Source: a bacterium UBA1790
GTDB lineage: Bacteria; Bacteroidota; Bacteroidia; Bacteroidales; Muribaculaceae
Assembly (NCBI GenBank): GCA_002314465.1
Contig: DCGA01000108.1
Span: forward strand, 3,132-18,516
Reading direction: 5' to 3'
Length of the DNA: 15,385 nucleotides
The notes beneath the pieces are model-generated. The model did no database searches. It was not told the DNA's origin and worked only from the letters and a program-made list of their open reading frames with translations. Made by a program: the position numbers and the translations under genes. This document shows positions 1 through 7,136 of this stretch, in pieces (the stretch's first letter is position 1; every line of letters starts with the position of its first letter).

Positions 1-211
1 CCAGGCTACCGGCGGTAAGTACTTCCGTGCTACGAGCAAGGGTGTTCTCAAGAACGTGTTTGCCGAGATTGACCGTCTCGAGAAAACTCATCTTGATGTT
101 CAGCGATTCACCCACACCGAGGACAACTACATGCCTTGGGCTATCGCCCTCATGGCTCTGCTCATGTTCTACCTTGTGTGCGAGTACACTGTGATGCGCC
201 GCATCCCATAA
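1..211 (+). CDS. batA: BatA, C-terminal end (5' end outside window)
   Basis: Reading from base 2, the frame gives 69 residues ending in TAA at 209-211. It opens with QATGGKYFRATS, followed by a helix containing FAEIDRLEKT. This is the usual end of a von Willebrand A domain in BatA/BatB proteins, where the residue pattern matches the GKGAYVSGN region of the next gene. A single hydrophobic segment follows (about PWAIALMALLMFYLVCEY), then a short basic tail, MRRIP. BatA is an inner-membrane protein with its vWA domain facing the periplasm. It is the first of the Bat vWA pair and is expected to act with BatB. The MIDAS metal-site residues lie upstream of the window and cannot be checked. Identity rests on the tail sequence and on position directly before batB, 40 bases away. 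It could only be confused with another Bat-type vWA protein. Confidence 0.85.
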   Translation, partial: QATGGKYFRATSKGVLKNVFAEIDRLEKTHLDVQRFTHTEDNYMPWAIALMALLMFYLVCEYTVMRRIP

Positions 212-251
212 CACACTTAATGTATTGACTGCTTTATAGATATAACGCTAT

Positions 252-1310
252 ATGTTTAGTTTTGCTAATCCCGGATACCTCTATCTGCTGTTGCTGCTCC
301 CCGTGGTGGCAGCATTGCACATGGGCGCAAGGATGGCCCGAAAGCGCAGTCTGGCCAAGTTCGGCCGCGCGCAGGTCATCGGTGACCTGATGCCCGAGGT
401 ATCACCCTATAAAACCTGGATTAAACTTGGACTGGAGTTGCTGCTGCTCGCTATCGTGGTAGTAATCCTTGCACGCCCGCGTGCCGGTGCAAGCAAGACC
501 TCTACTCGTGTCCACGGCATCGAGGTGATGGTGGCTGTCGATGTTTCTAACTCTATGAACGCCAGCAGCACCGACAACGCTACCGATATCAGCCGCCTGC
601 AACGCTCTAAGCTCATCCTCCAGAAACTCATCGACCGCATGACCAACGACAAGATGGGACTCATCGTTTTTGCCGGCAATGCCTACATGCAGATGCCTCT
701 CACCGGTGACGCTTCGTCGGCCAAGCTGTTCCTCAACGGCATCAACACCAATATGGCACCCACGCAGGGTACTGCCATAGGTGCTGCCATTGACCTTGCG
801 ACCAACTCGTTCTCGCAAAGCAAGAAATCGCAGAAGGCTATTATTGTTATCACCGATGGTGAGAACTTTGAGGACGATGCCATAGGCGCTGCATCGCAGG
901 CCCAGAAGAAGGGCATCCAGGTCGATGTAATGGGCGTAGGCTCTACCAAGGGCGCTCCCATTCCCATGGGCGACGGCAATTACCTTACCGACGATGCCGG
1001 CGAGGTTGTAACCACCGCACTCAACGAGAAGATGGGACAGGACATTGCCCGTGCCGGTAAGGGTGCTTACGTGAGCGGCAATGCGAGCGATGCCGTGGAG
1101 ACTCTCTACGACACCCTTGACAAACTCGCCAAGAGCGACCTCGCAACCATTTCCTACACCCAGCACGATGAGCAGTTCCCCGTTTTTGCGTGGATTGCGG
1201 TGCTGCTGGTTATCGCACTCATAGTGCTCCTCGAGCGCAAGAACCCGTGGCTCGAGCGCTACAACTTCTTTACTAAAGACAAACAAAATGAGACAGTTGA
1301 TAAGAAATAG
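252..1310 (+). CDS. batB: BatB, membrane-anchored von Willebrand factor A protein
   Basis: This 352-residue protein has the standard BatB layout. A short N-terminal membrane segment (about 7-21) and a second (about 57-74) precede a vWA domain (about 88-290), and a C-terminal membrane segment (about 310-327) is followed by a basic tail. The metal-ion-dependent adhesion site looks intact: D97-V-S99-N-S101, T174 in QGTAIG, and D202 in ITDGE. The domain should therefore bind a divalent cation and a protein partner, on the periplasmic side. The start at 252 is chosen because MFSFANPGYLYLLLLLP is the usual BatB opening. Bat proteins were named for aerotolerance in Bacteroides fragilis, but their biochemical role is unsettled. 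The last 23 bases overlap batC, so the two are probably translationally coupled. Confidence 0.95.
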   Translation: MFSFANPGYLYLLLLLPVVAALHMGARMARKRSLAKFGRAQVIGDLMPEVSPYKTWIKLGLELLLLAIVVVILARPRAGASKTSTRVHGIEVMVAVDVSNSMNASSTDNATDISRLQRSKLILQKLIDRMTNDKMGLIVFAGNAYMQMPLTGDASSAKLFLNGINTNMAPTQGTAIGAAIDLATNSFSQSKKSQKAIIVITDGENFEDDAIGAASQAQKKGIQVDVMGVGSTKGAPIPMGDGNYLTDDAGEVVTTALNEKMGQDIARAGKGAYVSGNASDAVETLYDTLDKLAKSDLATISYTQHDEQFPVFAWIAVLLVIALIVLLERKNPWLERYNFFTKDKQNETVDKK

Positions 1311-2100
1311 TATCCTCGCGCTTGTCGCTTCGTTGACTCTTACTGCTGTTGCACCTGCTGCATCGGCGCAAGATACATCAACCAAGAAAGAGCGCAACTA
1401 CATACGCAGCGGCAACAAACTCTTCAACGAGAAGCGTTATGCCGAGGCCGAGGTTGAGTACAACAAGGCCTTGCAGGCCAACCCGAACTCGTCGGTGGCT
1501 ACATTCAACCTCGCTACGACGCTCTTGCGCCAGGGTAACGGCACTGCCAACAAGGACGATAAGAACAATCCTGCCAACCGTGCCGAGTCTATGCTCGAGA
1601 ACCTCGTGAAGAGTACTGCCAACAACAGCGTGCTCTCCAAGGCATACTACGACCTGGGTAACATTGCCTACAACCGCAAGGACTATGGCAAGGCTGTAGA
1701 GTACTACAAGAATGCCCTGCGTCGCAATCCCGACTACAACGAGGCTCGCGACAACCTGCGCCTTGCACAACTCCACAAGAACGACGAGAACGGCAAGAAC
1801 GACAAGAACAACGAGGATAACAAAGACCAGGACAAGGACAAAAAGGACCAGAACAAAGACAAGGATCAGAATAAGGACCAAAACAAGGACCAAGACAAGA
1901 ATAAAGACCAGAACAAGGATAAGGGCGACCAGCAGAAGCAGCAACCCCAGCAACAGCAGCAGGGTGGCATGAGCCAGCAAAACGTGGAACAGATTCTCAA
2001 GACCATGCAGGACAAGGAGAACTCTACACAGCAGCGCATGCAGGCTGTACAGGCTCAGCAACAGCGCAACGAGCGCCAGCGCACTAATCGCAAGTGGTAA
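1288..2100 (+). CDS. batC: BatC, exported TPR protein with Lys/Asp/Asn/Gln-rich tract
   Basis: This 270-residue protein starts with a signal peptide (about 1-27, probable cut after ASA before Gln28; no lipobox Cys), so it should be periplasmic. Two to three tetratricopeptide repeats follow. One begins near residue 36 (NYIRSGNKLFNEKRYAEAEVEYNKAL is typical in pattern) and a clear one lies at about 117-150 (AYYDLGNIAYNRKDYGKAVEYY). Residues about 164-225 are a low-complexity tract of Lys, Asp, Asn and Gln ending in a poly-Gln stretch. A short Gln-rich helix (QQNVEQILKTMQDKE) and a basic tail ending RKW close the protein, as in other BatC proteins. The TPRs probably hold the vWA proteins BatA and BatB together; this is inferred from the family. 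The start overlaps batB by 23 bases, and the signal peptide needs this start. Confidence 0.93.
   Translation: MRQLIRNSILALVASLTLTAVAPAASAQDTSTKKERNYIRSGNKLFNEKRYAEAEVEYNKALQANPNSSVATFNLATTLLRQGNGTANKDDKNNPANRAESMLENLVKSTANNSVLSKAYYDLGNIAYNRKDYGKAVEYYKNALRRNPDYNEARDNLRLAQLHKNDENGKNDKNNEDNKDQDKDKKDQNKDKDQNKDQNKDQDKNKDQNKDKGDQQKQQPQQQQQGGMSQQNVEQILKTMQDKENSTQQRMQAVQAQQQRNERQRTNRKW
1777..1962 (+). repeat. Imperfect in-frame repeats encoding a K/D/N/Q tract in batC
   Basis: Short variants of AAGGACCAGAACAAGGAC recur head to tail, clearest at about 1830-1925. They encode repeated KDQNKD-type units, followed by CAG/CAA-rich DNA coding for Gln. The unit is a multiple of three, so changes in copy number would keep the frame. 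The repeat lies inside batC and likely forms a disordered, highly charged linker between the TPR block and the C-terminal helix. Confidence 0.75.
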
Positions 2101-2125
2101 CCCCCTTCCTTTTATTTAGTGAGAA

Positions 2126-3955
2126 ATGAATGTTTTGAAAAAAATATCGCTTGCCCTCTTCCTGGCTGTGGTTGCGACGGTGGCTCATGCGGCTGTCTCG
2201 TTCACTGCACAGGCTCCGCGTCAGGTTGTGGAGGGTAATAAGTTCAACATCACCTTTGTGCTTCAGAACGCCGAAGGACAGGGTTTCACTGCCCCCGAGT
2301 TATCGTGGGCGCGCAAACTCTACGGACCGGCAATGTCTACAAGCTACAGTTCTACTTGGATCAACGGCAAGTCTTCGAGCAGCAGTTCGGTGGAGTATAA
2401 CATGATTTACAAGGCCGAGAAGCCGGGTAAGTATACCGTAGGGCCGGCATCGATTACCGTCAATGGCACTCGCATGACCACGCGTCCCATCACTATCGAG
2501 GTGATTTCGGGTGGCAAGGCGGCTGCCGACGAGCGTCGCGAGGAACAGGAGCGCCGCAGTCAGGTGCAGTTCGACGACCCGCTCACACAGGACGCAAGCA
2601 AGGGGGTAGGGGCTAAGGACCTCTTCGTTCGCATCGAGATGTCTAAGCCTCGCGTTTACGAGCAGCAGGCGGTTGTGTGCACCATCAAGCTCTACACGCG
2701 TTACCAGATTTCGCAGTTCATGGTCACCAAGCAACCCTCGTTCGACGGCTTCCTCATCGAGGAAATCAACCAGCAGCCCAGTCTCAATAACGACGAGGTG
2801 CTCAACGGACAGCATTACAAGGTGGCGGTGCTCAACCGCTGCATCCTATATCCGCAGCAGAGCGGCAAACTCACTATTACATCGGGTACCTACGACATCA
2901 ATGTGGTGCAGTATGAGAACTACCGCACTCCGTTCGGTACTCTCTCGCAGCCGGTTGAGCGCAAGATGCAGGTTGAGTCCAACCAATCTACCGTTAATAT
3001 CACTCCGCTGCCCGAGCCTCGTCCCGCTACCTTCACTGGTGCCGTGGGCAAGTTCTCTGTTAAGACTGCTCTCAATAATTCCGACCTCAAGACTTTCAAG
3101 GCATCGGTCTACAGTTATATCATTGAGGGCACTGGCAACATCAAGTACATCAAGGCGCCGAGTGTTTCGTTCCCCAAGGAGTTTGATGTTTACGACCCCA
3201 AGAACAATGTCAAGACTTCGCCTTCAAGCGGTGACGTCAGCGGCACTGTCAACATCGACTACACGTTCATACCGCAGTATGCGGGCGACTTCTCCATCCC
3301 GGCAAGTGTTTTCACTTACTTCAACCCCGAGACTGGCAAGTACGAGGACGTGAACATACCTGCTACCGACCTCAAGGTTGCCAAGGGCGCGGGTTCTCCG
3401 TCTAATCACTACCGCATGCAGAATATGGACATCCGCAACATCAAGACCGGTGACTTCAATCTGTCTAAGTCGCAGAGTTTCATGGTGGGTGGTGCTGCCT
3501 ACTGGTTGTGGTACATCCTTCCGCTCATGGCTCTCGCGGGTCTTATGGTTTACTATCGCAAGCAACTCAAAATGCGTGCCGATGTCGGACTCATGCGCAC
3601 CAAGCGTGCCAACAAGGTGGCTCAGCGCCGTCTCAAGCGCGCACGCTCATTTGTCAAGGCTGGCGACCGCAGTGCGTTCTATGCCGAGTTACTCACTGCC
3701 ATGTGGGGCTACTTGAGCGACAAACTGGGTATTCCGGTTTCTGAACTCAACAAGGAGAATATCGCTGCCAACCTCGAGTCTTATGGTGTCGATGAACAGT
3801 TGCGTGGCACTACACTGGCTATGCTCGACAAGTGCGAGTTTGCACAGTATGCTCCCGAACTTGCCGGCGACGATATGGCTAAGGTGATGGACGAGGCTGC
3901 GGCAATAATCGGCGACCTCGAGAATGTAAAACCCTCTAAAAAACAGAAGTCATGA
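2126..3955 (+). CDS. batD: BatD, exported beta-rich protein with one membrane anchor
   Basis: This 609-residue protein matches the BatD family in length and layout. A signal peptide (about 1-22, cut near AHA) is followed by a long beta-strand-rich periplasmic region (about 23-450). That region holds repeated Ig-like strands such as VEGNKFNITFVLQN near 36-48 and VRIEMSKPRVYEQQAVVCTIKLY near 168-190. A Ser-rich loop lies at about 83-88 and a charged stretch at about 134-145. One membrane segment (about 457-476) and a helical, basic cytoplasmic C-terminal domain (about 477-609) complete it. The protein has no recognisable enzyme motif and is best seen as a scaffold of the Bat envelope complex. 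It lies 25 bases after batC, and its stop overlaps the batE start as ATGA, which suggests coupled translation. Confidence 0.93.
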   Translation: MNVLKKISLALFLAVVATVAHAAVSFTAQAPRQVVEGNKFNITFVLQNAEGQGFTAPELSWARKLYGPAMSTSYSSTWINGKSSSSSSVEYNMIYKAEKPGKYTVGPASITVNGTRMTTRPITIEVISGGKAAADERREEQERRSQVQFDDPLTQDASKGVGAKDLFVRIEMSKPRVYEQQAVVCTIKLYTRYQISQFMVTKQPSFDGFLIEEINQQPSLNNDEVLNGQHYKVAVLNRCILYPQQSGKLTITSGTYDINVVQYENYRTPFGTLSQPVERKMQVESNQSTVNITPLPEPRPATFTGAVGKFSVKTALNNSDLKTFKASVYSYIIEGTGNIKYIKAPSVSFPKEFDVYDPKNNVKTSPSSGDVSGTVNIDYTFIPQYAGDFSIPASVFTYFNPETGKYEDVNIPATDLKVAKGAGSPSNHYRMQNMDIRNIKTGDFNLSKSQSFMVGGAAYWLWYILPLMALAGLMVYYRKQLKMRADVGLMRTKRANKVAQRRLKRARSFVKAGDRSAFYAELLTAMWGYLSDKLGIPVSELNKENIAANLESYGVDEQLRGTTLAMLDKCEFAQYAPELAGDDMAKVMDEAAAIIGDLENVKPSKKQKS

Positions 3956-4725
3956 TGAAGAACATCTTTATATTGCTGGCGTTTGTCATGATGGGCGCTT
4001 CTTGCGCATGGGCCGGTAGCCTGGTAGAGCAGGCCAATGCTGCATTTGGCACCGAGCACTACAACAAGGCTCTCGAACTCTATCTCAAGGCCGAAAAGAC
4101 ACAGGGCACTTCTTCGCAGTTGTGCTACAACATAGGTAACACTTATTATCGCCTCAAGGATATTCCGCATGCAGTGCTTTACTATGAGCGTGCACTCATC
4201 CTTGACCCTGCCAATGGTGATGCTCGTTTCAACCTGGAGTTTGCCCGTGAAAAGGCTGCCATCAACGAGGACAATGGCGATACCTATTTCTCAACCCGCA
4301 TTGCCGGCGCAGTGAGCACACTGTCGAGCAACACGTGGGCAACTATTGGTGTCATCTCTTTCATCCTTTTCCTCCTTGCCATGGCGGCTTATTTCTTCAT
4401 GGACAATGTTATTGTGCGCAAGGTGGGCTTCTTTGGCGGCATTGCGTTGATAGCAGTGAGCGTCATTGCCAATGTATGCGCATTCTACATGCACGACAAG
4501 GCTGTTAACCGCAACACTGCCATCGTGATGACCGAGGGCCCTGTGCAGGTGAGCACTGCTCCGCGTGTTCCCAAGGATAAGAGCGAGGTCGCTTTCGAGA
4601 TTAAGGAAGGTTACAAGGTTACCATCACCGACTCGGTCACCTCTCAAGGTGTCCTTTGGTATGATATTGAGACCGTTGACCAGCGTGTGGGCTGGATTAA
4701 CGCCAAGGATATAGAAATCATTTAA
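3952..4725 (+). CDS. batE: BatE, TPR protein with C-terminal SH3-like domain
   Basis: This 257-residue protein has a signal peptide or N-terminal anchor (about 1-21). TPR helices lie at about 23-48 and 56-89 (CYNIGNTYYRLKDIPHAVLYYERAL is typical). Two membrane segments (about 129-149 and 157-179) separate them from a C-terminal bacterial SH3-like domain (about 190-257) ending in VDQRVGWINAKDIEII. The Trp-containing end is characteristic of SH3b folds, which often bind peptides or wall components. BatE is the usual last member of the Bat set. The start is one of two adjacent ATGs (3952 or 3955); the first overlaps the batD stop. TPR and SH3 surfaces suggest a docking role between BatC/BatD and the membrane. 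That role is inferred from domain content, not proven. Confidence 0.93.
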   Translation: MMKNIFILLAFVMMGASCAWAGSLVEQANAAFGTEHYNKALELYLKAEKTQGTSSQLCYNIGNTYYRLKDIPHAVLYYERALILDPANGDARFNLEFAREKAAINEDNGDTYFSTRIAGAVSTLSSNTWATIGVISFILFLLAMAAYFFMDNVIVRKVGFFGGIALIAVSVIANVCAFYMHDKAVNRNTAIVMTEGPVQVSTAPRVPKDKSEVAFEIKEGYKVTITDSVTSQGVLWYDIETVDQRVGWINAKDIEII

Positions 4726-4735
4726 CACTCACGAT

Positions 4736-5392
4736 ATGCTTGAATACCTGCAAGGGATAGATGCTCAATGGTTGCTTGCCATCAATGGCATGCATTGCGA
4801 TTACATGGACTCGTTCATGTGGATGGTTTCAAAGACCTATTCATGGTCGCTCATTGGCATCGTGGCACTGGCTGTTACAGGTCGCAAGGGATGGCGCCAG
4901 GCTTTGATTTTTGTGCTTGCCATTGCGCTTGCAGTGCTTGTTGCCGACCAGGTATCGTCGGGACTTATCAAGCATGCTGTGGAGCGTTTGCGTCCCACTC
5001 ATGAGCCTTCGCTCGAGGGAATGATTCACCTTGTGCGTGATTATCGTGGCGGTCTCTATGGCTTTGTTTCGAGCCATGCTGCCAATTCTTTTGCCATTGC
5101 TGTGCTGGTGGGCTGTGTAATGCCTCACCGTGCGGCTCTCGGCTCGCTGTTGGCATGGGCTGCTCTGCAATGCTACAGTCGCATGTATCTGGGCGTTCAT
5201 TACCCGGGTGACATCATAGGCGGTATGCTTGTGGGGCTTGCTGCAGGTGCTTTGGCCTATTGGATTTGGCTCAAGGCTACTGCCCGTTATTGCGGTGAGG
5301 ATGCTGCCAAGCCTTCTGTACCCGATTCTTGGGCTGTCACTGCAGCAACATGGGGCTCGGTGGCTGTACTTGCCGTAGCGGCAATCTTTTGA
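4736..5392 (+). CDS. PAP2-superfamily membrane phosphatase
   Basis: This 218-residue polytopic membrane protein carries all three phosphatase motifs of the type 2 phosphatidic acid phosphatase family. They are K79-x6-R86-P87 (KHAVERLRP), S112-S113-H114 in the second motif (SSHAANS, a common variant of PSGH), and S148-R149-x5-H155-x3-D159 (SRMYLGVHYPGD). His114 and His155 are the expected nucleophile and acid-base pair. Likely substrates are lipid phosphates or polyprenyl pyrophosphates at the outer face of the inner membrane. Undecaprenyl pyrophosphate recycling and lipid A dephosphorylation are both possible, and the sequence does not decide between them. It starts 10 bases after batE, so it is probably cotranscribed with the Bat genes. 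A final hydrophobic segment (about 200-218) ends the protein. Confidence 0.92.
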   Translation: MLEYLQGIDAQWLLAINGMHCDYMDSFMWMVSKTYSWSLIGIVALAVTGRKGWRQALIFVLAIALAVLVADQVSSGLIKHAVERLRPTHEPSLEGMIHLVRDYRGGLYGFVSSHAANSFAIAVLVGCVMPHRAALGSLLAWAALQCYSRMYLGVHYPGDIIGGMLVGLAAGALAYWIWLKATARYCGEDAAKPSVPDSWAVTAATWGSVAVLAVAAIF

Positions 5393-5412
5393 CATTTATC
5401 TTTTATAAAAAT

Positions 5413-5664
5413 ATGAAGACAATCTACTTTAACGAACTCAGAGAGATCAAGAACAACCTCCCCGAAGGTTCAGTACACACTATCGCCGACAAACTCAACC
5501 TGCCGGTGCAGTCGGTAAGAAATTACTTTGGCGGCACCGATTATGACGAGGGAAGCAATATGGGTGTTCACATTGAGCCCGGTCCCAATGGCGGTTTCGT
5601 CACTCTGGAGGATACTACTATCCTCGACATGGCGCTCGAGATTCTTGCCGCACAGGGCAAGTAA
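5413..5664 (+). CDS. Small helix-turn-helix DNA-binding protein (83 residues)
   Basis: The ATG at 5413 gives 83 residues. A longer reading from 5329 overlaps the PAP2 gene and has no family support, so the short form is preferred. Residues about 20-39 (SVHTIADKLNLPVQSVRNYF) fit a helix-turn-helix, with TIADKLNL as the first helix and PVQSVRNYF as recognition helix. A Gly-rich segment (GVHIEPGPNGG, 51-61) and a C-terminal helix (TTILDMALEILAAQ) follow. From memory, proteins opening MKTIYFNELR with this pattern are widespread in Bacteroidales, but their role is unknown to me. It may regulate or associate with DNA. It lies 20 bases after the PAP2 gene and 15 before the next gene, so it is carried within the same run. 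Confidence 0.8.
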   Translation: MKTIYFNELREIKNNLPEGSVHTIADKLNLPVQSVRNYFGGTDYDEGSNMGVHIEPGPNGGFVTLEDTTILDMALEILAAQGK

Positions 5665-5679
5665 TCGTTGCCATTACAC

Positions 5680-7125
5680 ATGACAGCGGCAGTTAACCAC
5701 GCATCGTGGCGCGCCAGGGTTTGGCTGGCACTGGGAGTATTCTCGTTCCTGGTGTTGCTCATTGTGTCGCCCGATTCTTGGCTTCACTGCACGTGGGACC
5801 ACCACGATTCGGCATGGTTTTTCACTTGCGGTAAGGCGTGGATGAGCGGCATGGTTCCATATGATGATTATGCCGATTCCAAGGGACCTTTGCTATGGCT
5901 AATCTATGGCATTGGCTATCTCATCAGCCCGCACGATTTCCATGGTGTCTTTTGGCTGTCATGCATTTTCTACACGGCCACTTTCTACCTTTGCTACAAG
6001 ATTGCGTTGCTTTTCCTTGACGATGGGCCGCGTTCCTTGCTTGCATCGATGGGTATGGCTGTGTTCTTCTTTTTCCCGGGCATCCATTACGAGGTGAGGG
6101 CCGAGGATTTCGCGCTGCTTTTCTCGGCTGCGGCTCTCTACCATGCATTCAGGCTTTCGTGTCAGCACGACATGGACAACCATGCATTTGCTTGTGCATC
6201 ATGGTGGATAGGAGTGTGCCTTGCATCAACCGCGCTCATCAAGTACAATATCACGGCTATGCTCCTTGCTCCCGCTGTGGTGGTTGTCTTGCAGTGCATC
6301 CGTTGCGGTCAGCGGTGGTGGCAACCGTTATGGCGCATTGTTGCCGGTGCAGCCGTTGTGATAGTGCCGTTTGTTGCCTATATGCTTGCCGTGGGATGCT
6401 TCGACGACTTCGTCCGCGAGTATTTCATCAATACCCTGGCAACGCTGGGCAATAACAAGTATCGCATGCTCGATGCTGTGGGTATGATAGCCACACACCA
6501 CGGTATGGCAACCTATCTGGTGCTTGTGCTCGCTTCGGTTGTCACTGCGTTCTTCACCTTGCGTCGTGGCCGCCTGTTGCCTTTGCTCATGTTTGCTTGG
6601 TATCTGCTCATAATCGTGCGTAATGCCAAGTGGACCTATTATTACGCGTCGCTCTCGCTATTCGCAATATTCGGCGTTATCGCTCTGGTATCTGTCATTT
6701 CAAGCAAGCGCACGGCTGTTGTTGCAACTGCCTTTGCAGCGGTGGCAATCCCCGCAGCCTTGGGTGGTATCATGTACCTTGACCCCTCTGTGGCTTGGTA
6801 CAACAGCCACAGTGAGCAACAGGCCGACTTTAACCGTTGCATCGAGGCGATGAAGCAGGTCAATCGCCCGCGCGTTCTATATTATAATATGAACGGCAGT
6901 TACGATGTCCCCGTCGATGGTTTGCCTGCTTGCCGCTATTGGGCTTCACAGAACGGCTCTACGGCCGAGATGGATAGCATTCAGGTCAGTGCTATCGCCA
7001 ACGGCGACGCCGACTTTGTGTTCATGCTTCCGTCGTCACCCATGAACGAGCGCATCGACACCACTCGTTACGAGCGTATGGACAGCCACTGTCCCGAAAT
7101 AATGACAATGTATAAGAAAAAATAA
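5680..7125 (+). CDS. GT39-like (GT-C fold) membrane glycosyltransferase
   Basis: From the ATG at 5680 this is 481 residues; a TTG at 5668 in frame would add four residues but is less likely. About ten hydrophobic segments span residues 12-365. A soluble, likely periplasmic tail of about 110 residues follows. The first loop has an acidic motif (TWDHHDSAWFF, about 38-48), where GT-C enzymes place their metal or sugar-binding acid. A second motif, YDDYADSKGPLLWLIYGIG (61-79), matches the D-x-K-P-like signature of the ArnT/PMT (GT39) family. Such enzymes use polyprenyl-phosphate sugars as donors to modify lipids or proteins at the outer face of the inner membrane. Acceptor and donor are unknown. 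Its link with the upstream PAP2 enzyme is suggestive, because both could act on polyprenyl-linked substrates. Confidence 0.8.
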   Translation: MTAAVNHASWRARVWLALGVFSFLVLLIVSPDSWLHCTWDHHDSAWFFTCGKAWMSGMVPYDDYADSKGPLLWLIYGIGYLISPHDFHGVFWLSCIFYTATFYLCYKIALLFLDDGPRSLLASMGMAVFFFFPGIHYEVRAEDFALLFSAAALYHAFRLSCQHDMDNHAFACASWWIGVCLASTALIKYNITAMLLAPAVVVVLQCIRCGQRWWQPLWRIVAGAAVVIVPFVAYMLAVGCFDDFVREYFINTLATLGNNKYRMLDAVGMIATHHGMATYLVLVLASVVTAFFTLRRGRLLPLLMFAWYLLIIVRNAKWTYYYASLSLFAIFGVIALVSVISSKRTAVVATAFAAVAIPAALGGIMYLDPSVAWYNSHSEQQADFNRCIEAMKQVNRPRVLYYNMNGSYDVPVDGLPACRYWASQNGSTAEMDSIQVSAIANGDADFVFMLPSSPMNERIDTTRYERMDSHCPEIMTMYKKK

Positions 7126-7136
7126 AGCTAATAATT

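Noticed and set aside
257..264. TAGTTTTG matching the -7 TAnnTTTG box at the batB start
   Set aside because: It lies inside the batB coding sequence and has no TTG or TTTG at the correct distance upstream.
402..1397. Long - strand open frame (331 codons) opposite batB
   Set aside because: It lies wholly antisense to batB and the batC start and shows no domain or plausible protein composition. It arises from strong third-position bias in the real genes.
1378..2061. Leu/Val-rich - strand frame opposite batC that looks like a membrane protein
   Set aside because: The Leu/Val runs are the complement of Lys/Asp/Asn/Gln codons in the batC repeat tract, so the apparent hydrophobicity is an artefact.
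5329..5412. Upstream extension of the small HTH gene
   Set aside because: The added residues overlap the PAP2 coding region in another frame and do not resemble the family opening, whereas MKTIYFNELR at 5413 does.
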